Shown: one piece after another, positions 36,150 to 44,426 of the stretch
Layout: every line of letters starts with the position of its first letter
Numbering within the stretch: position 1 is the stretch's first letter
Source of the DNA: Kiritimatiellia bacterium
GTDB lineage: Bacteria > Verrucomicrobiota > Kiritimatiellia > RFP12 > UBA1067
NCBI GenBank assembly: GCA_027858965.1
Contig: JAQIBS010000167.1
Span: 62,001-126,000, forward strand
Direction: 5' to 3'
Length of the DNA: 64,000 bases
The notes under the pieces: generated by a model
What the model was told of the DNA's origin: nothing
Seen by the model: only the letters and a program-made list of their open reading frames with translations
Databases searched by the model: none
Made by a program: the position numbers and the translations under genes

Positions 36150-37715
36150 ATGAGAACTACATTCACTTTAACCGTAATAACTCTGTTATCTATACTGGTC
36201 AGCTTTGGTGCAGGTGCATCCACAAAAGAGCCCTTTCACCCGACATCAGAAACCGTGGATTACAAATGCATATTCAATCATGAGCTGTTGATCATTTGCC
36301 ACAACAAAACAAACAGCGCCGCCTACATCAAGTCCTTTATTGAAAAGCTGAAGGATACGGATGTGGATGCAATCATGTGCTGTCCCACCGCATGGCGCAC
36401 CAACCTGTTTCCATCGGAGGTGGACCCCACCTGGGAAAAATACCGGCCGGGCCAACCGCTGAGCAAGTTCCGCTCATACGATTACATCATGCGCTATCTA
36501 CACACCGGTGGCGATCCGGTAAAGGAGACGCTCGAAGCCTGCCGTAATAGCGGCAAAGACTTCTTCATTTCCTACCGCATGAACGATCATCACTATGTGG
36601 ATGACCTGGAGTGGCCCTGCCACAACGATTTCTGGCGTGACCACCCCGAGTACTGGCTGGGCGATTCCAACACATCGCCATATACGAAGAAGGACAACAT
36701 CCGGCTTTTCAACTATATGCTTCCACAGGTGCGGGATCACTATTTTGCCATTATTCAGGAACTGTGTACAAACTATGATGTGGATGGTGTCGAACTCGAT
36801 TTCCAGCGCTTCCCCAAGTTCTTTCTGCAAAAGGATCTTAAGCAGGGCACGGCAGTAATGACCGCCTTCGTGAAACGTATCAGGGACCTGCTGGATCAAC
36901 TGGGCCGGAAGCGAAACAAAACGTTGCGGCTCTGCATCCGGGTGCCCGAAACACTGGCAAAATGCCGGAAGGCCGGATTGGACGTGCCCGGTTGGGATGT
37001 TGCGAAGCTGATAGACATGATCAATGTCTCCTCCTTTTATTTCCACACAATGGAGCTGGATATTGAAGACTTTCAGGCAAACACAAAACATGCCAAAATC
37101 TATGGCGAGATGAACTACGTGACCTACCAGCGCAAACGTCCGGGGCCCAAATTCCCGTTCGCCCGACGTTATACCACCCTCCCCATCTATTATGCATCCG
37201 CCCTGAATCTTTTTGCCCGCGGCGCGGATGGACTAAGCCTGTTCAACTTCGATTACATTCCTCGGAAACAACGTCTTCCTATGGCAGAAGGGCTCAAGCG
37301 GATTACCGATGTTGAGTACCTCAAGACACAGTCGAAAGACTATGTCATCACCCGCAACTTTGGCAGCTTCCCGGCCCATAACGAAAAAACAGTTCATTTG
37401 ATTATTCCCGACGACACAAAAAAAATCACTTTTAAACGGGCCCTGCTACGCGTTGAGACCAAAGCAGATTGCACGAAAGTGCGGCTTGGCGTCTGGCTGA
37501 ACGGAAACCAGCTTAAACCCTGCACCCCAAAAACCACAACACTATTTCCGCCTCTGGCAAAGAACAAAGCCTATGTCGGCCCTGAAATGCTCCAATTTTA
37601 TACCGTTCCGCTGGATGCGTTGATAGCGGGCGAGAATGAGGTGAAGATTTCAAACCCTGACCCAAAGAAAAACGGGTGCACCCTTTACGGAATGGAACTC
37701 GCACTTTACCGATGA
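36150..37715 (+). CDS. Secreted glycosidase-like TIM-barrel protein
   Basis: A 521-residue exported protein (signal peptide 1-23, ending GAGAS). The body resembles the GHL10-type family of putative glycosidases: YIKSFIEKLKDTDVDAIMCC (strand 1), YDVDGVELDFQRFP near 208-221 (the acidic strand-4 motif) and IRVPETLAKC. The final ~120 residues are beta-rich and probably a substrate-binding sandwich. DVDGVELDF holds the likely catalytic acids, but neither family nor substrate can be fixed. It follows the isomerase after 57 bp on the same strand, making a fourth exported sugar enzyme in the group. Confidence 0.72.
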   Translation: MRTTFTLTVITLLSILVSFGAGASTKEPFHPTSETVDYKCIFNHELLIICHNKTNSAAYIKSFIEKLKDTDVDAIMCCPTAWRTNLFPSEVDPTWEKYRPGQPLSKFRSYDYIMRYLHTGGDPVKETLEACRNSGKDFFISYRMNDHHYVDDLEWPCHNDFWRDHPEYWLGDSNTSPYTKKDNIRLFNYMLPQVRDHYFAIIQELCTNYDVDGVELDFQRFPKFFLQKDLKQGTAVMTAFVKRIRDLLDQLGRKRNKTLRLCIRVPETLAKCRKAGLDVPGWDVAKLIDMINVSSFYFHTMELDIEDFQANTKHAKIYGEMNYVTYQRKRPGPKFPFARRYTTLPIYYASALNLFARGADGLSLFNFDYIPRKQRLPMAEGLKRITDVEYLKTQSKDYVITRNFGSFPAHNEKTVHLIIPDDTKKITFKRALLRVETKADCTKVRLGVWLNGNQLKPCTPKTTTLFPPLAKNKAYVGPEMLQFYTVPLDALIAGENEVKISNPDPKKNGCTLYGMELALYR

Positions 37716-37831
37716 GTAAAGGCCAAAGAATCAGAACAGTTATTCAGAGCGTTGAACGAATGAGATGCCCAGGATACATCTCAATCTAAAATCCAGCTAC
37801 AAAATAGTGATTTATCTGCTATAATAAAGCC

Positions 37832-39376
37832 ATGAAACCTTTAAGTACCAGTATCAGCACCTTCTCCGATCTGATTGAAGAAGGGTGTCTTTATGTCGAT
37901 AAAACCGAATATCTATATAATCTGATTAACGCACCTAAAGGACAGTACTTTCTCTCCCGTCCAAGAAGATTCGGTAAGTCGCTGACCATATCCACTCTTA
38001 AAGCGGTATTCCAAGGAAGACGGGAGCTGTTTAAAGGGCTGACAATTGAGAAAATGGATTATTGCTGGAAGACGCACCCGATAATCCATCTTAATATGGG
38101 TTCAACAGCCAAAGAGACCGTAGCAGAGTTATCCGCCTCCCTCCACCTTATGATTAACTCCATAGCCAGTGATTATGGAATCACTTTGCAGGAGGGTGAT
38201 GCGTCAGACTGCTTCCAATATTTAGTAAAAGCTCTCTATGAGCGCGACGATAAAGTTGTAATACTGGTCGATGAATATGACAAGCCTCTGCTGAATCATC
38301 TTGGCAAAGAGAGCGTTAAGGAGATTCAGAGTGTCCTGAAGTCCTTCTACAGCGTCATCAAGACAACAGAGGAGTACCAGCGCTTCGCGTTTATTACGGG
38401 AGTCAGTAAGTTCTCAAAGGTCTCGATCTTCTCTGATCTGAATAACCTGACAGACCTTACCATGACCGCCCCCGAGGCCACCATGCTGGGATACACTCAA
38501 GAGGAGCTGGAAAATAATTTTGATGGATATATAGATGCACTCGCTGAAAACCTTGGTCTTTCAAAGGATCAGTGCCTGACAAAATTAAAAGAGTGGTATA
38601 ACGGCTATCGATTTGAAGAGAACGCTTTAACCATCTACAATCCTGTATCGGTGATGAAGTGCTTTCAGAATAATAAAATCAGCAACTACTGGTTTGAAAC
38701 AGGAACACCGACATTTCTCATCGAGTTATACAAAAAAAGCACTGTTGATCTTACCCACTTGAAAATGTTTCAGGAGGACTTCTCTGTTTACGAACCCTCA
38801 GAGATTGCGCTTCTTCCCCTGCTGGTTCAGACAGGATACCTGACAATCAAAAGCGCGGTTGACAACGGAATGGGTGTTGAATACGAACTCGGCTATCCCA
38901 ACCGCGAAGTATCCTTTTCTCTCAGCCGTGCAATGGCAAAGAGTCTCTCGCATATCGGCCCTGATGAATTCGCGCCGACAACAAGAAAAATATATCAATC
39001 ACTGCTTAAGGGGAATACGGACAAATTATTTAATAATATGCGTATTCTGTTCAGTCATATTCCCTATGATATAACTGTTCCCCGCGAAAAATACTACCAG
39101 TCTCTCATATTTTTTATCCTGAAAATGATGGGAGTCGGTGTTGAGGCTGAAGTGCGTAACCATATCGGACGCTGTGACTGCGTTGTGAAAACATCTGAAC
39201 ATATTTACATAATCGAATTCAAGCTTAACGGTACAGCGGAAGAGGCACTGCAACAGATTGAAGATAAGCAATACGCCCTGCCCTACACTAACGATTCCCG
39301 CAAACTACATAAAATCGGCGTAGAATTTAGCAAAGAAAGCCGCAATATTGAGCGCTGGCTTGTGCAAACGAGGTGA
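37832..39376 (+). CDS. AAA-ATPase-like / PD-(D/E)XK nuclease-like protein
   Basis: A 514-residue protein of the AAA-ATPase_like plus PDDEXK_9 type. It opens TSISTFSDLIEEGCLYVDKT, followed by FLSRPRRFGKSLTISTL, the Walker A region (RRFGKS variant) typical of the family; VVILVDEYDKPLL is Walker B. The C-terminal ~90 residues carry the nuclease-like core (IGRCDCVVKTSEHIYIIEFKLNG, split by eye into strand and E-x-K). The family is very numerous in anaerobes, often in many copies per genome; its role is uncertain (mobile-element or defence functions have been suggested). It stands alone between the sugar genes and GntP. Confidence 0.9.
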   Translation: MKPLSTSISTFSDLIEEGCLYVDKTEYLYNLINAPKGQYFLSRPRRFGKSLTISTLKAVFQGRRELFKGLTIEKMDYCWKTHPIIHLNMGSTAKETVAELSASLHLMINSIASDYGITLQEGDASDCFQYLVKALYERDDKVVILVDEYDKPLLNHLGKESVKEIQSVLKSFYSVIKTTEEYQRFAFITGVSKFSKVSIFSDLNNLTDLTMTAPEATMLGYTQEELENNFDGYIDALAENLGLSKDQCLTKLKEWYNGYRFEENALTIYNPVSVMKCFQNNKISNYWFETGTPTFLIELYKKSTVDLTHLKMFQEDFSVYEPSEIALLPLLVQTGYLTIKSAVDNGMGVEYELGYPNREVSFSLSRAMAKSLSHIGPDEFAPTTRKIYQSLLKGNTDKLFNNMRILFSHIPYDITVPREKYYQSLIFFILKMMGVGVEAEVRNHIGRCDCVVKTSEHIYIIEFKLNGTAEEALQQIEDKQYALPYTNDSRKLHKIGVEFSKESRNIERWLVQTR

Positions 39377-39399
39377 AAATCAGCCTCAGCATATCACAA

Positions 39400-39490
39400 G
39401 GGTTAAGTTCCTCCTTCGTCCCGCAAGCGGGACTACGGCGCAACAAGTTGGTTGCCTTGTCTGCGTGCAACGCACAGGCAGGCGGCTAGG
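39400..39490. repeat. Dispersed repeat before gntP-like gene
   Basis: Contains TCCTTCGTCCCGCAAGCGGG-ACTACGGCG and GCCTTGTCTGCGTGCAACGC-ACAGGCAGGCGG, each able to fold (CCCGCAAGCGGG; CCTGTGCG pairs). Belongs to the same GC-rich dispersed class as 47294 and 48867, in another arrangement. Confidence 0.5.
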
Positions 39491-39540
39491 TTGCATTAGG
39501 ATAATTTGACAAAACCGCAATTTTTTGGGATAACTTCTAA

Positions 39541-40887
39541 ATGTTTGGATCACCTGTTTATCTTGCCTCTGTCGTTATTGCTGCAGTTGTTATTCTGCTT
39601 TTTCTGATAATCAAGTGGAAGATGCAGCCCTTTATTGCCCTGTTGCTGGTGAGCATGATCACCGCTCTGGCGGCCGGAATGCCCCCCGGCACAGTGATGA
39701 AATGCATTGAAAAGGGAATGGGCGGCACTCTGGGTTTTATTGCGGTTGTCGTTGGATTGGGTGCAATGTTCGGCCAGCTACTGGAGGTCTCCGGCGGCGC
39801 AGAGCGGCTGACCCTGACCCTCCTGCAGATCTTCGGCAAAAAACGGGCCACCTGGGCGATGACCCTGGCCGGTTTTCTGGTGGCAATACCGGTATTCTTT
39901 GATGTCGGATTTATTATCCTTGTTCCTCTAGTCTACTCGCTCTCCCGCGAAACCAGAAAATCGCTGCTCCACTACGGCATTCCCCTGTTAGCAGGTCTGG
40001 CAGTCACCCACGCATTTGTTCCCCCGACACCGGGTCCCATAGCAGTTGCCCAATTGGTGGGTGCTGATCTGGGACGCGTGATTCTATTCGGTTCTATCAT
40101 TGGACTGCCCTGCGCCATACTTGCCGGGCCGGTATTCGGACCCTGGATTGCCAAGCGTATCCATGCAACGGTCCCCGATTATATGGAGAGTGAAGAGGCC
40201 AAAAAGTGCTGGGCTGAAAAAGATCTTCCTGGATTCGGGATGGTCTTCGGCATGGTTCTGCTGCCACTTTTTCTAATTGTCCTCAACACCGTCTCAACCG
40301 CATTTCTGCCGGAGGAGAGTGCTGCCCGAATGGTCTTTTCCTTTATCGGTCACCCCTTCTTTGCACTGACCGTTGCGACACTTCTTGCATTCACGCTGCT
40401 GGGCACCTGCCGCGGACTTACACGGGAGCGTGTTAATGAGGTGGCCACATCGGCTCTGGCTCCGGCGGGTATTATTATTCTGGTGACCGGTGCCGGAGGC
40501 GTTTTCAAACAGGTGCTCATCGACAGCGGTGCTGGACATGCATTGGCACAGGGACTTGCAGATACCGGCTTACATCCAGTGTGGGCGGCCTTCCTGATAG
40601 CTCTGGTGGTACGCGCAGTGGCTGGTTCTGCAACCGTGGCCATGCTCACAGCCGGCGGCATCATTGCCCCTCTGCTGACGCAGGTTCAAATAGAACCGGC
40701 GTTGCTGGTGATTGCAATAGCCTCGGGTGCCACAGCGGTCTCACATGTTAACGACAGCGGATTCTGGCTGGTCAACCGCTACTTCGGACTGACCACCAAA
40801 CAGACCCTGCAATCCTGGACCGTCATGGAATCCATTATCGGAGTCACCGGGGCAACTCTGGCGTGGCTGATCAGCATGGCTATTTGA
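39541..40887 (+). CDS. GntP-family gluconate/organic acid:H+ symporter
   Basis: A 448-residue inner membrane permease with about 12-14 hydrophobic segments. Signature stretches are MGGTLGFIAVVVGLGAMFG near 60-78, IPVFFDVGFIILVPL near 119-133, HAFVPPTPGPIAVAQLVGA near 159-177 and VNDSGFWLVNRYFGLT near 401-416, all characteristic of GntP carriers (gluconate, ketogluconate, glycerate). It may import an aldonic acid released by the nearby exported oxidoreductases. The start codon follows GGGATAACTTCTAA, a weak ribosome binding site. Confidence 0.93.
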   Translation: MFGSPVYLASVVIAAVVILLFLIIKWKMQPFIALLLVSMITALAAGMPPGTVMKCIEKGMGGTLGFIAVVVGLGAMFGQLLEVSGGAERLTLTLLQIFGKKRATWAMTLAGFLVAIPVFFDVGFIILVPLVYSLSRETRKSLLHYGIPLLAGLAVTHAFVPPTPGPIAVAQLVGADLGRVILFGSIIGLPCAILAGPVFGPWIAKRIHATVPDYMESEEAKKCWAEKDLPGFGMVFGMVLLPLFLIVLNTVSTAFLPEESAARMVFSFIGHPFFALTVATLLAFTLLGTCRGLTRERVNEVATSALAPAGIIILVTGAGGVFKQVLIDSGAGHALAQGLADTGLHPVWAAFLIALVVRAVAGSATVAMLTAGGIIAPLLTQVQIEPALLVIAIASGATAVSHVNDSGFWLVNRYFGLTTKQTLQSWTVMESIIGVTGATLAWLISMAI

Positions 40888-41593
40888 AGAGTTCAGTTAA
40901 AAGATGGGAAAAACCTGGGAGCGCCGAGCACTGGCTCGGCATTTATAAGCAGTCAGGCGAAAAACCCTTCGTTCTTCTACTTCGGCAATGACCGAAGGGC
41001 GTGGCAATCATTTTTGACAGAATCATTTTTGTCAGAATCATTGGATGCGCTTCGTTGTTCTTTAGGTAAAAAAATTGAAGGCAGAAACGAAACGAAGTGT
41101 AGTAGGGCCTGCGAATGCAGGCAACGACTGAAGGGAATGACAAAAATGAGTTGCGGAGAGAGGTTAACGGGGTTTAAAAGGTTTAGCCGCTTATGCGGCC
41201 CGAAAAAACAATTAATTGTTATTTTCAAAAAGTTGTTTGTTTGCTCTGTAACCGGCCTCTAGGCTAACGCGGGCTCCGCCCGCAACCCCTAAGAGATTTG
41301 CGTGTACGAGTATGTGTACGAGTATGTGGGTAGCAACACTCGACCAATGCTCTTTCTTCCGGACTCTTACACTTACTCGTACACTCCTCTCCCTCCTGAC
41401 TTGTCCACATCTCACATCCATATGGGGTAAACACCTTATTGTTTCTTTACACAGATGTGCTCTAACATAGTACGTATCGGGAGAGAGTGTCGGCTGGATC
41501 CGTTTCTTTTTTCCGTCTTTTTGCGGTCAGTTTATGGGTACCATAAAATTGAATCGTTTAAAGAATATAAATAATCACAAAAGGATAACGATC
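40888..41593. other. 706-bp gene-free region rich in dispersed repeats
   Basis: Contains GAGCGCCGAGC-ACTGGCTCGGC (40920 area), a 15-bp tandem repeat (41006-41044), a GCGGGCTCCGCCCGC hairpin near 41267-41281 and two copies of GTGTACGAGTAT (41302-41325) with inverted counterparts near 41370-41385. I see no convincing gene on either strand; the open frames here overlap the repeats and lack ribosome binding sites. Confidence 0.6.
41006..41044. repeat. 15-bp tandem repeat AATCATTTTTGxCAG
   Basis: AATCATTTTTGACAG (41006-41020), AATCATTTTTGTCAG (41021-41035), then AATCATTGG. Two full copies and a partial one. Confidence 0.9.
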
Positions 41594-42106
41594 ATGAAAC
41601 ATTCTAGCATTCTGTTACTGTTGATGGGATTCATCGCATGCGCACCGTGCTTTGGCGAAACAGCGGCGGAGACGACGCCATCGACCGACGAAGGTCACAG
41701 CGCAATCCACAAGATCGCAATGTACATCCCTAACGTCGTTCTCGATCTCTTTGATGTTGTGCGCCTTCGTGCACGTGTTGGACCAGGCATCGCCGCGGAT
41801 GTCCGTGCGACCAAATTGGCTTCTGTGTTCGTAGGGTCCTACGATTCGGTATATGCGGGCCTGCCCGGGCCACGTAACAGACCAAAGCCCAAACTGCCCA
41901 TTGGACTCGAGAGCCGTAACGGCGTTCAGGTCAGCGTAATCGATGCCACTGAAGAAGGTAACACCGGTCCAGATTACGGTCCGGCGGAAATCGGCCTCGG
42001 AGTACACGTTCTCATTATCGGCGTGGATGTCGGCGTTGAACCCTTGGAACTGCTTGACTTTGTGACCGGCATCTTCTTCATCGACCTGCGAGATGATGAC
42101 CTGTAA
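41594..42106 (+). CDS. Small exported protein of unknown function
   Basis: A 170-residue protein with a signal peptide (MKHSSILLLLMGFIACAPCFG; CAPC gives a possible lipoprotein cysteine at 16 or a cut after FGE). The mature part has YIPNVVLDLFDVVRLRARVG, then GPGIAADVRATKLASVFVGS, then a Pro-rich turn, and ends VGVEPLELLDFVTGIFFIDL. It resembles a group of exported proteins I have met in PVC and delta-proteobacterial genomes but cannot name. AAAAGGAT sets the ATG at 41594. It stands alone after a long repeat-filled gap. A lipid-anchored or outer-membrane role is possible; no catalytic motif is seen. Confidence 0.7.
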   Translation: MKHSSILLLLMGFIACAPCFGETAAETTPSTDEGHSAIHKIAMYIPNVVLDLFDVVRLRARVGPGIAADVRATKLASVFVGSYDSVYAGLPGPRNRPKPKLPIGLESRNGVQVSVIDATEEGNTGPDYGPAEIGLGVHVLIIGVDVGVEPLELLDFVTGIFFIDLRDDDL

Positions 42107-42545
42107 AATGATGTAAGCGCGAATGCGAACCCTTCGCGGTCAGTAGCGTCCCATAGGACGAAAGGCTGTTAGGTTTTAGGCTGTAGGCTATTAGGTAAAG
42201 AGGAGATGGACCGTCTTAAAAGTTATCAAACGACTTTTCTTAAAATTCACATCCGTGCTATTTGTGTCTTGACCTCAGATTCTAAGTCACGGTCTTCGCG
42301 CCTGATCCCGGCGCGCCCCAGATTTTGCATATAAGAAGCACTTCTCCACAATCACAACACTCTCATCGGTGTCGTCTTTGTTTACTTCCTGAGAACGCTG
42401 AGCACCAGCCGTGTCAGGACGTAGCTTTTAAGCGAAGACTGGCTAAACATACGAAGCGTACTCAAGCACTCGCCTGCCCTGAGCTCCTGATATGAGCTTG
42501 TCGAATGTTGTCGAATGGGCGCATTTCTCCACCTCTTCACCGGTT
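42107..42545. other. 439-bp gene-free region
   Basis: AGGCTGTTAGGTTTTAGGCTG-TAGGCTATTAGG (about 42163-42196) belongs to the TAGGCTG word family. At about 42470-42519, CGCCTGCCCTGAGCTCC and GAGCTTGTCGAATG, with TTGTCGAATG duplicated, form another dispersed-repeat type. No gene is seen. Confidence 0.55.
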
Positions 42546-42944
42546 TTACTTCGACCAATTCTCGATGTTCAGGCCTGGTATCATTTTAAAATGCTTTTCG
42601 TTGTTTGTGACCAGGCAGTAGTTGTAGGAAATTGCCGTTGCTGCAATAACCAGATCGAAGTCATCGACTGTCTTACCCTTTGAGCCAAGTTCTGCTTTCA
42701 GTTCACCGAACACATCCATGACCGCGCGGGAAATTTCTATGACCGGGAATATCTCCGCGATACGACGAACAACGGCAAGATTCTTAGTCGGATTAGCGGA
42801 TTTTTTTGCGCCGTATACCAGTTCCCCATATGAAACAACTGATATTGATTTCGGTGCTTCGGATTTTGCCCGATAATTATCAATAACCTTTGGGATTTTG
42901 TTCAGTCCATAGATGAGTATATCCGTATCAAGCAAATACATCAT
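42546..42944 (-). CDS. vapC: VapC toxin (PIN-domain RNase)
   Basis: A 132-residue PIN protein starting MMYLLDTDILIYGLN (first catalytic Asp in LDTD), with SVVSYGELVYGA (Glu) near 36-47 and TVDDFDLVIAATAISYNYCL near 91-110 (further Asp residues) and VTNNEKHF. It cleaves RNA unless bound by the antitoxin, whose gene overlaps it by 17 bp. Either of two ATG codons (42944, 42941) could be used. Confidence 0.9.
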   Translation of the reverse strand: MMYLLDTDILIYGLNKIPKVIDNYRAKSEAPKSISVVSYGELVYGAKKSANPTKNLAVVRRIAEIFPVIEISRAVMDVFGELKAELGSKGKTVDDFDLVIAATAISYNYCLVTNNEKHFKMIPGLNIENWSK

Positions 42945-43206
42945 TGTCTCCCTGGAAACGCTTGCTGTTACGGCGACTCTTTCTCAAATCATCCGATATT
43001 TCCTTTGCTGAACGGTTGTCTTTCCAGGAGCCCGCCAAGTCCAGAAATGCGTCAGTGCTCTGCTTGTCTAAGGTCTTGGCGCTGGACAAGTATGACTGAA
43101 TAATGGTTATCACTTCCTGGCTGATGGAACGATTCTCACGGGTCGCCAGTGCGCCCAATGCACTGTAAAGCTGGTCATCGATACCCCGAACCTGTAAAAC
43201 TGCCAT
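42928..43206 (-). CDS. vapB: VapB/FitA-type antitoxin
   Basis: A 92-residue protein starting MAVLQVRGIDDQLYSALGAL, with ATRENRSISQEVITIIQSYL as ribbon-helix-helix of the FitA/Arc type. The C-terminal tail (NSKRFQGDNDVFA) binds the PIN toxin. GGGAGGT lies before the ATG. First gene of the vapBC pair; a good promoter with an internal palindrome is visible upstream (43245-43273). Confidence 0.85.
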   Translation of the reverse strand: MAVLQVRGIDDQLYSALGALATRENRSISQEVITIIQSYLSSAKTLDKQSTDAFLDLAGSWKDNRSAKEISDDLRKSRRNSKRFQGDNDVFA

Positions 43207-43244
43207 ATCATACCTCCCTTTCTCTATTCTCTAGTTTACCACCC

Positions 43245-43273
43245 ATAAAAACAAATCATGCATGAATTGTCAA
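43245..43273 (-). promoter_or_regulatory. vapBC promoter with TCATGCATGA palindrome
   Basis: Minus strand: TTGACA (43273-43268), 17 bp, TTTTAT (43250-43245). The spacer holds TCATGCATGA (43256-43265), a perfect palindrome, and a further half word TCATGCA lies upstream. The arrangement fits autorepression by VapB. Confidence 0.65.
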
Positions 43274-43483
43274 GCAGTTTTCATGCAAGCTGAACTTAAT
43301 ATTTAAACCCTCATTGACCGTTTCGTTTTCGGAAGTAAGAGTCCGGTTGGCCTCAGGGTCATCCCTGAATGGCACGAAGTAAGGTGTTTTGGGAAACTTT
43401 ATCACGTATCTTGTCAGCAAGGACGTAAGCAGATGCTAAATAATGTGATCGCCTCGCATTATCGGATTTGGGCTGCGCCGATG

Positions 43484-43513
43484 CGCGCCCTCCCGCATTC
43501 GCGGGAGGGCGCG
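43484..43513. repeat. GC-rich 13-bp perfect hairpin
   Basis: CGCGCCCTCCCGC (43484-43496), loop ATTC, GCGGGAGGGCGCG (43501-43513). It follows the decayed relE on its strand and could terminate it, but no T-run is present. The rest of 43207-43535 shows no gene. Confidence 0.7.
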
Positions 43514-43535
43514 TATAATATTCAAGGGTCTTCTC

Positions 43536-43643
43536 TTATGATTTTCTTATGAGACGATTATATTCGGCATGTGATCCGATCCAGATCCACATAATGCCTT
43601 TTGGCTTGCCCGCTGTATCCATGCCTAATGCTCGGTAATGCAT
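43536..43643 (-). pseudogene. RelE-family toxin, C-terminal remnant
   Basis: A 35-codon frame reads MHYRALGMDTAGKPKG then IMWIWIGSHAEYNRLIRK. The words HYRALG and WIWIGSHAEYNRLI are the C-terminal third of a common RelE-type toxin; the first ~55 residues are absent. It overlaps the last codons of the preceding antitoxin gene, as if a deletion joined the end of the antitoxin to the end of the toxin. Confidence 0.7.
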
Positions 43644-43834
43644 TCCCGCTCTGACTGACCACAGATCACCAATGCTTCTTCCATGAGATCGCGAAGAGGA
43701 CCAGACTTCTGATCGTTTTCAATCTGCCTGTCCCAATGCTCTTCTCCAAATTTATCAAACCAAGTGGAAAATGAGCTGAAGTCTTTCTCCGGTAAAGCTT
43801 TAACAGCATTTTTTATATCAGCTACCGTTGTCAT
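43625..43834 (-). CDS. Orphan antitoxin of a decayed RelE-type pair
   Basis: A 69-residue acidic protein: MTTVADIKNAVKALPEKDFS, then STWFDKFGEEHWDRQIENDQ and SGPLRDLMEEALV. This matches small antitoxin-like proteins found beside RelE toxins (LPxxxFxxxxxW...WDRQIExD..G.L..L..EAL). GGGAG precedes the ATG. Its usual partner survives only as the 35-codon remnant that overlaps its 3' end, so the pair is inactive; the antitoxin could still bind other toxins. Confidence 0.72.
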   Translation of the reverse strand: MTTVADIKNAVKALPEKDFSSFSTWFDKFGEEHWDRQIENDQKSGPLRDLMEEALVICGQSERECITEH

Positions 43835-43890
43835 TATTTATCTCCCATTTGATGTATAACTTATTCTTTTATTGGGATTTTGTCAATCTA

Positions 43891-43941
43891 GAGCTTATTT
43901 GTGGACACGCGCTTGAAACACGCATGTCCACAAATAAGCTC
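43891..43941. repeat. Perfect 17-bp inverted repeat
   Basis: GAGCTTATTTGTGGACA (43891-43907) and TGTCCACAAATAAGCTC (43925-43941). The stem extends inward (GCG/CGC) after one mismatch. It lies between the unknown gene (stop at 43965) and the orphan antitoxin start (43834). No flanking direct repeat and no T-run are seen. Confidence 0.9.
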
Positions 43942-43964
43942 CGAAGTATTGTTCGCCCCTCTGG

Positions 43965-44267
43965 TCATTTCGAATACGCCCTCTGGTATTCGTTCTTGAG
44001 CTTCGTATACAGATTCTTGAGTGATGCCCATCTGGGACTCTCTTGTGAAGGATACTCATCCTTATCGTCAAGGGCCATGCTTATCACATCGATCAAGCAA
44101 TCCATATCCCATTGGTACAACCCGATGGGGCGTGTTCCCTTATACTCTTCAATACGGGAATCTAAGCCGAAGGCTTCCACCATTTGCCACGAACGGCGCT
44201 GCAGCTCAGCGAGCTCAACGCCGGTGATCAAGATGTGGACTTTGACGTCGCGTGTTCCAGGTTTCAT
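43965..44267 (-). CDS. Uncharacterised 100-residue protein
   Basis: I do not recognise a named family. The protein reads MKPGTRDVKVHILITGVELA, with WQMVEAFGLDSRIEEYKGTR and YQWDMDCLIDVISMALDD following, and a basic, helical end (LYTKLKNEYQRAYSK). No signal peptide or membrane segment is present, so it is probably cytoplasmic. The ATG at 44267 is preferred to the one at 44288, because the conserved-looking part starts there. A strong promoter (44372-44400) with an overlapping palindrome lies upstream. Its position between a decayed toxin pair and the HicBA cassette suggests accessory DNA. Confidence 0.6.
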   Translation of the reverse strand: MKPGTRDVKVHILITGVELAELQRRSWQMVEAFGLDSRIEEYKGTRPIGLYQWDMDCLIDVISMALDDKDEYPSQESPRWASLKNLYTKLKNEYQRAYSK

Positions 44268-44371
44268 ATTTTTATTAGTATAAGGCAAAATTGCCTGCTA
44301 ACCGTATATTGAGGTGAGAAACGGCAGAAATACTTGTTCCACAAATCAACACCAACTTATTTAAAACATTT

Positions 44372-44400
44372 ATAATAATCAGAATTAACACCTAAGTCAA
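44372..44400 (-). promoter_or_regulatory. Promoter TTGACT-17-TATTAT for the uncharacterised gene
   Basis: Minus strand: TTGACT (44400-44395), 17 bp, TATTAT (44377-44372). The -35 is partly covered by an inverted repeat, ACCTAAGT (44390-44397) and ACTTAGGT (44407-44414), which could be an operator. Transcription would start near 44365, about 100 bases before the coding region. Confidence 0.6.
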
Positions 44401-44426
44401 GTTACCACTTAGGTTTTTACCAGCTC

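Noticed and set aside
41014-41262. Small open frames in the 40.9-41.6 kb gap
   Set aside because: They consist of tandem and dispersed repeats, lack ribosome binding sites and show no protein family pattern.
43885-43964. The 17-bp inverted repeat region as a second attC site (GGCGAAC could be an R'' box)
   Set aside because: No GTTRRRY box with matching complement stands at the other end; the sequence after the right arm is TAGATTGAC. The hairpin is also too perfect for an attC.
44390-44418. ACCTAAGT/ACTTAGGT hairpin with TTTTT as a + strand terminator
   Set aside because: No + strand gene ends before it, while the hairpin overlaps the -35 of a minus-strand promoter, so an operator is the better reading.
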